A DNA stretch of 64,000 nucleotides from Sinomonas atrocyanea (GTDB lineage Bacteria > Actinomycetota > Actinomycetes > Actinomycetales > Micrococcaceae): NCBI RefSeq assembly GCF_001577305.1, contig NZ_CP014518.1, positions 744,001 to 808,000 of the forward strand, given 5' to 3'. Below the pieces are notes generated by a model, which worked only from the letters and a program-made list of their open reading frames with translations, ran no database searches and was not told where the DNA came from. Below, piece after piece: positions 57,163 through 64,000 of this stretch; the first letter of the stretch is position 1; every line of letters starts with the position of its first letter. The position numbers and the translations under genes are program-made.

Positions 57163-58683
57163 GTGACCCTGCGCTTCTACGATTCCGCCACAGCCGAAGT
57201 CCGCGACTTCGTCCCACTCGAGCCCGGCAAGGCCTCGGTGTACTACTGTGGCGCCACCGTGCAGGGCTCCCCGCACGTGGGGCACGTCCGCTCGGCGATC
57301 GTCTTCGACCAGCTAACCCGGTGGCTCGCCTACCGCGGCTACGAGACCACGGTGGTCCGCAACGTCACGGACATCGACGACAAGATCCTCGCCAAGTCGG
57401 AGGCGAGCTTCGCGCCGGACTTCGTCCCCGAGGGCACCTACATCCCCCGCGAGGAGTGGTTCGCGCTCGCCTACCGGTATGAGCAGGAGTTCGAGGCCGC
57501 CTATGAGGTCCTGGGCGTCCAGCGGCCCACCTACGAACCCCGCGCCACCGGCCACATCACCGAGATGCACGAGCTCATCGCCCGGCTCATCGAGCGCGGC
57601 CACGCCTACCCCGCGGAGGACGGCTCGGGCGACGTGTACTTCGATGTGCGGTCGTGGCCCGAGTACGGCTCCCTGACGCATCAGCGGATCGAGGACATGC
57701 AGGCCGCCGCGGACGCCGATCCGCGCGGCAAGCGGGATCCCCGGGACTTCGCGCTGTGGAAGGGCCACAAGCAGGGCGAGCCCGAGACGGCCAGCTGGCC
57801 CTCGCCGTGGGGCCGCGGCCGGCCGGGCTGGCACCTCGAGTGCTCCGCGATGGCCACGAAGTACCTCGGCGCCCGCTTCGACATCCATGGGGGCGGCCTC
57901 GACCTCCGCTTCCCGCACCACGAGAACGAGCTCGCCCAGTCCGCCGCGGCCGGGGACGGCTTCGCGAACTTCTGGATGCACAACGGCATGGTCACCTACG
58001 AGGGCGAGAAGATGTCGAAGTCCATCGGCAACGTCATCGCCCCCGCGGAGATGCTCGCGCTCGCCAGCCCCCGCGTGGTGCGCTACTACCTCGGCCAGGC
58101 CCACTACCGCTCGGTGCTCGACTACCGGCCCACCTCCCTCACGGAGGCCGCGGCCGCGGTCGAGCGCATCGACGGGTTCATCGCCAAGGCGAGCGCGCGG
58201 GCCGGTGAAGACTTCGCGGCGTACGACGGCGGCGGCTCGCCTCGCGCGGGCCGCGCCGGGGAGGCGCACGGTTCCGTGCCGGAGGCGTTCGCCGAGGCCA
58301 TGGACGATGACCTCAACATCCCGCAGGCCCTCGCCGTGCTGCACGAGACGGTGCGCCGCGGCAACTCGGCCCTGGCCGACGGCGATGCCGAGGCGTCCTC
58401 CGCAGCGCTGGCCGAAGTGCTGGCGATGACCGCCGTCCTCGGCCTCGACGCCGCCCGCAGCGACGCGCCGTCGTCCGACAGCGCCCACCGCGCCCTCGCC
58501 GTCCTCGTCGACGCGCAGCTCGGGGCGCGGGCCGCCGCACGGGCCGCCAAGGACTGGGCGGCCGCAGACGCGATCAGAGACACCCTCTCGGCGGCGGGCA
58601 TCGCCGTCGAGGACTCAGCAGACGGTGCCGCCTGGAGCCTCGCTGCCCCGCACACCGCACAGACCAACCGAATGGGAGCTTAG
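57163..58683 (+). CDS. cysS: Cysteinyl-tRNA synthetase
   Basis: Charges tRNA-Cys. The 506-residue protein has YYCGATVQGSPHVGHVRSAI (HIGH-like region with a zinc Cys), the second zinc segment WHLECSAMATKYLGARFDIH and GEKMSKSIGN (KMSKS). TSLTEAAAAVERI and a DALR-like helical domain follow. The GTG start follows TACCCT by 6 nt, again without a ribosome site. It is adjacent to rlmB with no intergenic gap, as in many actinobacteria. Confidence 0.95.
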   Translation: MTLRFYDSATAEVRDFVPLEPGKASVYYCGATVQGSPHVGHVRSAIVFDQLTRWLAYRGYETTVVRNVTDIDDKILAKSEASFAPDFVPEGTYIPREEWFALAYRYEQEFEAAYEVLGVQRPTYEPRATGHITEMHELIARLIERGHAYPAEDGSGDVYFDVRSWPEYGSLTHQRIEDMQAAADADPRGKRDPRDFALWKGHKQGEPETASWPSPWGRGRPGWHLECSAMATKYLGARFDIHGGGLDLRFPHHENELAQSAAAGDGFANFWMHNGMVTYEGEKMSKSIGNVIAPAEMLALASPRVVRYYLGQAHYRSVLDYRPTSLTEAAAAVERIDGFIAKASARAGEDFAAYDGGGSPRAGRAGEAHGSVPEAFAEAMDDDLNIPQALAVLHETVRRGNSALADGDAEASSAALAEVLAMTAVLGLDAARSDAPSSDSAHRALAVLVDAQLGARAAARAAKDWAAADAIRDTLSAAGIAVEDSADGAAWSLAAPHTAQTNRMGA

Positions 58684-59688
58684 ATGGCCGCCAAGGGACG
58701 CCCGGGAGCAACCCGGAAGAAGAAGGGCCCCACCACCGGCACCGGCGGCCACGGCCGCAAGGCCCTCGAGGGCAAGGGCCCCACGCCCAAGGCCGAGGAC
58801 CGCGTGTACCACAAGGCGCACCGTGCCAAGGAGCTGGCCGAGCGCTCGGCCGCCAAGCGCAGCGGGCAGCCGGGGCGGCTCGCCGCCGGGCGCGGCGGGA
58901 CCGGCCGGACCAAGGGCGCCGAGGAGATGGTCACCGGGCGCAACTCGGTGGTCGAGGCGCTCCGCGCGGGCGTCCCGGCGAAGGCCCTGTACGTGGCGGT
59001 CCGGATCGAGATGGACGACAGGGTGCGCGAGGCCATGAAGCTCGCCGCGGAGGCCGGCATCGCGCTGCTCGAGGCCCAGAAGCCCGAGCTGGACCGCATG
59101 ACGGACGATGCGATTCACCAGGGCCTCGCCCTCCAGGTCCCCCCGTACGAGTATCCGGACGCCTTCGAGCTGGCCGAGGAGACCATCGAGAAGTGGCGCC
59201 GGGGGCACATCGCCAACGCGCCGCTGTTCGTGGCGCTCGACGGGATCACGGACCCGCGCAACCTCGGCGCGATCATCCGCTCGGTCTCCGCGTTCTCGGG
59301 CCACGGCGTGATCGTGCCCGAGCGCCGCTCGGTGGGCATGACGGCCGCGGCGTGGAAGACGTCCGCCGGCGCGGCCGTCCGCGTCCCGGTGGCCAAGGCC
59401 CCGAACCTCAACACCGTGCTGCGGCAGATGAAGGAGCTCGGGATCTTCGTGCTCGGGCTCGACGGCGACGGCGACGTCTCGCTGCCCGGCCTCGCGCTCG
59501 CGACCGAGCCCGTGTGCCTCGTGGTCGGGTCCGAGGGCAAGGGCCTCTCCCGGCTCACCCGCGAGCTGTGCGACCAGATCGTCTCGATCCCGATCGACTC
59601 CGACATGGAGTCGCTCAACGCCGGCATGGCCGTGGCGATCTCGCTCTACGAGGTCTCGACCCGCCGGGCGGCCGCCGAGGCCAAATAG
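58684..59688 (+). CDS. rlmB: 23S rRNA (guanosine-2'-O-)-methyltransferase RlmB
   Basis: SpoU/TrmH-type enzyme that methylates 23S rRNA. The 334-residue protein has a basic, Lys/Gly/Thr-rich N-terminal extension of ~75 residues, then an RNA-binding domain (GRNSVVEALRAGVPAKALYV) and the SPOUT core with motif I (ITDPRNLGAIIRSVSAFSGH), motif II (LVVGSEGKGLSRLTRELCDQ) and motif III (SLNAGMAVAISLYEV), which form the knot that binds SAM. Confidence 0.95.
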   Translation: MAAKGRPGATRKKKGPTTGTGGHGRKALEGKGPTPKAEDRVYHKAHRAKELAERSAAKRSGQPGRLAAGRGGTGRTKGAEEMVTGRNSVVEALRAGVPAKALYVAVRIEMDDRVREAMKLAAEAGIALLEAQKPELDRMTDDAIHQGLALQVPPYEYPDAFELAEETIEKWRRGHIANAPLFVALDGITDPRNLGAIIRSVSAFSGHGVIVPERRSVGMTAAAWKTSAGAAVRVPVAKAPNLNTVLRQMKELGIFVLGLDGDGDVSLPGLALATEPVCLVVGSEGKGLSRLTRELCDQIVSIPIDSDMESLNAGMAVAISLYEVSTRRAAAEAK

Positions 59689-59753
59689 CGCTCCGCGACG
59701 TCACTCCGCGGGTCCGCGGGGTGACCTCGCGCGTTCCGCGGGGCGACCCCGCC

Positions 59754-60548
59754 CTAGAGGCGGACGCGGTTCGCCAGGACGGGCAGGGCCTCCCGCGCCT
59801 TCGCCACCTGGGCCACGTCGAGGTCCACGTACAGCGTCTCGGGCCCCGACCCGGCCCGCTCGAGCAGGTGCCCGAACGGGTTGACCACCGCGGAGCGGCC
59901 GATCCCGGTCGGCGCGCCGTGCTTCGCATCCACGCCCGCGGCCTCCGGGTCGGACTGGCCCACGGCCACCACGAAGCAGGTGGAGTCCACGGCCCGCGCC
60001 CGCACGAGCAGGTCCCACTGCTCGGCCTTCCCGGGCCCGGGACCCCACGAGGCGCACACGATCTGGACCTGGGCGCCGTCGTCGGCCGTCGAAGTGAAGA
60101 GGTCCGGGAAGCGCACGTCGTAGCAGGTGGCGAGCCCGAACGTGACGCCGCCGGCCGTGAAGGTGACGGGCTCCTTGCCCGCGGTGACGGTGTCCGACTC
60201 GAGGAAGCTGAACGCGTCGTAGAGGTGGATCTTGTCGTAGTGGGTCTCGACGCCGCGGCCGTGGACCAGGAGGGTGTTCCGGACGGTCCCGCCCACTCCG
60301 GGCGTGAACATGCCCACAACCACGACCACCCCGGCATCGTCGGCGGCGGCGCGCACGGCCTGGGCCCACGGCCCGTCGAGGGGCTCGGCGATCTCCGTGA
60401 GCGAGTGCCCGAACGCGCGCATGGTCGCCTCGGGGAAGACGACGACGTCGGCATGCCGGCGGGCCGCCTCGGCGGTCCGCGCGCGGACGAGGGCGAGGTT
60501 GTCCTCGACGGAGCGGGACGAGGTCAGCTGGACGAGTGCGATCCGCAT
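59754..60548 (-). CDS. Carbon-nitrogen hydrolase (nitrilase superfamily)
   Basis: A 264-residue amidase-like enzyme. The Glu-Lys-Cys triad is visible: VVFPEATMRAFG (Glu), THYDKIHLYDAF (Lys) and LATCYDVRFPDLF (Cys). The close spacing and length suggest an omega-amidase or deaminated-glutathione amidase-type branch, but the exact substrate cannot be told. CATACT ends 7 nt before the ATG, consistent with a leaderless start. Confidence 0.93.
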   Translation of the reverse strand: MRIALVQLTSSRSVEDNLALVRARTAEAARRHADVVVFPEATMRAFGHSLTEIAEPLDGPWAQAVRAAADDAGVVVVVGMFTPGVGGTVRNTLLVHGRGVETHYDKIHLYDAFSFLESDTVTAGKEPVTFTAGGVTFGLATCYDVRFPDLFTSTADDGAQVQIVCASWGPGPGKAEQWDLLVRARAVDSTCFVVAVGQSDPEAAGVDAKHGAPTGIGRSAVVNPFGHLLERAGSGPETLYVDLDVAQVAKAREALPVLANRVRL

Positions 60549-60707
60549 GCCCCCAGTATGTCCGAAGGCGTCGCAGAAGGCCCGGCCTTCTCGGCAGTTC
60601 GGGTCCGGATACTAGGATGAGCATGCTGAAGGGGCGGCCCCCACGCTCTGTCGACCCTGGCACCGACGAGGAAGGACCACGGCCCTGCCAGACGGGCCAA
60701 GGATGCT

Positions 60708-62788
<2,081 letters not shown>

Positions 62789-62792
<4 letters not shown>

Positions 62793-63244
62793 CGCGGGCC
62801 ATGGCCCGCGCGGCGGTCCCGCTCGTGCTGCTCGCCACGGCGCTTGCGGGCCTGCTGTCCGCCTGCGGCGGGCTGACGGCCGACGCCGGGCGGTCGCCGT
62901 CGTTCTCCGCCTCCGCTCCCGCTTCCGCCGCGGCCCCAGCGGGGCGGGCGAATCCGAGCCGGCTCGCGGAGGTGAAGGCGTCCCAGCTGCCGCGCGAGGC
63001 CCGGGACACCCTCGCGCTCATCGCGCGGGGCGGCCCGTACCCCTACAGCCGCGACGGGGTCGTGTACAGCAACTTCGAGAAGATCCTGCCGGCCAGGCCC
63101 AGCGGGTACTACCACGAGTACACCGTGCCCACTCCCGGCTCGTCGGACCGCGGCGCGCGGCGGATCGTGGCGGGCCAGCAGGGCGACTCCTATTACACGG
63201 ACGACCACTACGCGTCGTTCAGATTCATCCGGGAGGGGCAGTGA
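62789..63244 (+). CDS. Secreted guanyl-specific ribonuclease (barnase/RNase Sa family)
   Basis: A 151-residue exported RNase with a lipoprotein-type signal (LLSAC, Cys near 28) and a Ser/Ala linker. The ribonuclease domain shows NFEKILPARPSGYYHEYTVP (Glu), GARRIVAGQQGD (Arg) and DDHYASFRFI (His), the Glu-Arg-His catalytic set of RNase Sa. Overlaps glgX (ATGA) and the downstream barstar, so translation of toxin and inhibitor is linked. It may be surface-attached, unlike the freely secreted Streptomyces enzyme. Confidence 0.9.
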
Positions 63245-63558
63245 CGGGACGCCGGCCATCGGGGGAGCGCCGCCGGGTGGTCGTCCCGGCCGCGCCGTCC
63301 AAGCGCGAGGTGCTCGCCGCGTTCGGGACCGCGCTGGGCTTCCCGGACTACTACGGGGCGAACCTCGACGCGCTCAACGACTGCCTCCAGGACCTCGCCT
63401 CCGAGCTCGCCAACGGCGAGGGCCGCCCGCTCGAGATCGAATGGCGGGTGAGCCAGGCCTTCCGGGCAACCCCTGCCTTCGCGGCCGTGGAGGGCATCCT
63501 CGCCGACGCCGTCGGCGCGAGCGAGGACGCCCTCACAGTGCGGGTCGTGGACGCCTGA
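63241..63558 (+). CDS. Barstar-family ribonuclease inhibitor
   Basis: A 105-residue cytoplasmic inhibitor of the RNase encoded just upstream. KREVLAAFGTALGFPDYYGA and NLDALNDCLQDLA match the barstar core (F-x-G-x-N-L-D-A-L), whose acidic helix plugs the RNase active site. GTG start overlapping the RNase stop by 4 nt. Confidence 0.9.
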   Translation: MTGRRPSGERRRVVVPAAPSKREVLAAFGTALGFPDYYGANLDALNDCLQDLASELANGEGRPLEIEWRVSQAFRATPAFAAVEGILADAVGASEDALTVRVVDA

Positions 63559-64000
63559 TCAGGCGTTGACCACGAGGCCCAGCTCGGCCTTCGACGCGAG
63601 CCCCTCATGCCGAGGGATCACCCGGACGGTGTAGCCGAACGCGCCCGAGTGCTCGATCGTCGCGGCGCCGGTGAAGAGGTAGCGGCCGTTGCCGAGGTGC
63701 TCGCTCGGCTCCAGCTCCGTCAGGCCCACGCCGGTGAGCTGGTCGGCGTCGTCCACCTTCCCGTAGGCGAGCTCCACGAGCACGTCGGAGGGGTTGAGGA
63801 CGCCGAGGTTGAGGTAGGTGCTGACGTTGAGCTTGTCGCCGATCTGCGGGACCTCCGAGAGGCCGCCCGAGTCGATGTGCTCGACGTGGACCTGGGACCA
63901 GTTGCTGCGCACGTGCTTGGTCCAGGCGGCGAGCTCGCGCGCGGCCCGGTAGTCCTCCGCCACCGCCGCACGGCCGGCCTTGGCCGCCGGGGTGTAGAGC
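63559..64000 (-). CDS. glgP: Alpha-glucan (glycogen) phosphorylase, C-terminal end; 5' part outside window
   Basis: The open frame runs off the right edge; only the last ~147 codons are seen. LYTPAAKAGRAAVAEDYRAA matches the actinobacterial GlgP C-terminal region, followed by a beta-rich extension (VEHIDSGGLSEVPQIGDKLN, then RYLFTGAATIEHSGAFGYTV) of the family with the DUF3417 N-terminal domain. The GTG at 63963 is an internal codon, not the start. It converges on barstar with no gap. Confidence 0.8.
   Translation of the reverse strand, partial: LYTPAAKAGRAAVAEDYRAARELAAWTKHVRSNWSQVHVEHIDSGGLSEVPQIGDKLNVSTYLNLGVLNPSDVLVELAYGKVDDADQLTGVGLTELEPSEHLGNGRYLFTGAATIEHSGAFGYTVRVIPRHEGLASKAELGLVVNA

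Overview
The window is about 72% G+C, densely packed and coded almost to saturation. It looks like an actinobacterial chromosome of the Micrococcaceae type (Arthrobacter/Sinomonas-like). This is inferred from the SenX3-RegX3/PhoU pair, CarD next to ispD-ispF-cysS-rlmB, a DUF2516 protein, the barnase/barstar pair and GTG/TTG starts. No rRNA, CRISPR, IS element or prophage was seen.

Region 1 (1-23.1 kb) is most of a flagellar regulon read left to right: fliG (cut by the window edge), fliH, fliI, fliJ, an NlpC/P60 hydrolase, fliK, flgD, flgE, then (after a 2.4 kb interruption) flbD, motA, motB, two unknown small genes, fliM, fliN, fliO, fliP, fliQ, fliR, flhB, flhA, a degenerate FlhF-like protein, csrA and a FliA/WhiG-type sigma factor. 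Most genes overlap by 1-23 nt. The interruption holds an oppositely oriented PsiD/phosphatidylserine-decarboxylase-like gene and a small PD-(D/E)XK-like protein. Two matching promoters (CCTTAC-N15-GCCGATAG) restart transcription before flbD and fliM.

Region 2 (22.1-26.9 kb) is the most novel part. The sigma-factor leader has a 10-bp perfect stem enclosing a GGA, directly after csrA. The same TGTACATGTC core recurs as two direct repeats 1.7 kb downstream, between a second PD-(D/E)XK-like gene and a large secreted metzincin + LGFP + lytic transglycosylase protein. This suggests a small regulon linking flagellar sigma control to cell-wall remodelling.

Region 3 (26.9-46 kb) is accessory and housekeeping: methionine aminopeptidase, a FUSC membrane protein, a DHFR-like reductase, a two-component system with a divergent exported protein, a cytochrome P450, membrane proteins, a slipin, a lipoprotein with an HNH-like motif, a CorA-like transporter, a cyclodeaminase-fold protein, a secreted beta-propeller phosphoesterase, a cupin gene broken by one amber codon, tRNA-Thr(CGT), a HAD phosphatase and a secreted tripeptidyl-aminopeptidase-like hydrolase.

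Region 4 (45.8-64 kb) is conserved core: holB (frameshifted in this sequence), tmk, a PLP-dependent transsulfuration enzyme, DUF2516, a methyltransferase, gpmA, phoU diverging from senX3-regX3 with a PHO-box-like site between them, lipoproteins, carD, ispD, ispF, cysS, rlmB, a nitrilase, glgX, a secreted RNase with its barstar, and the C-terminal end of an alpha-glucan phosphorylase running off the right edge.
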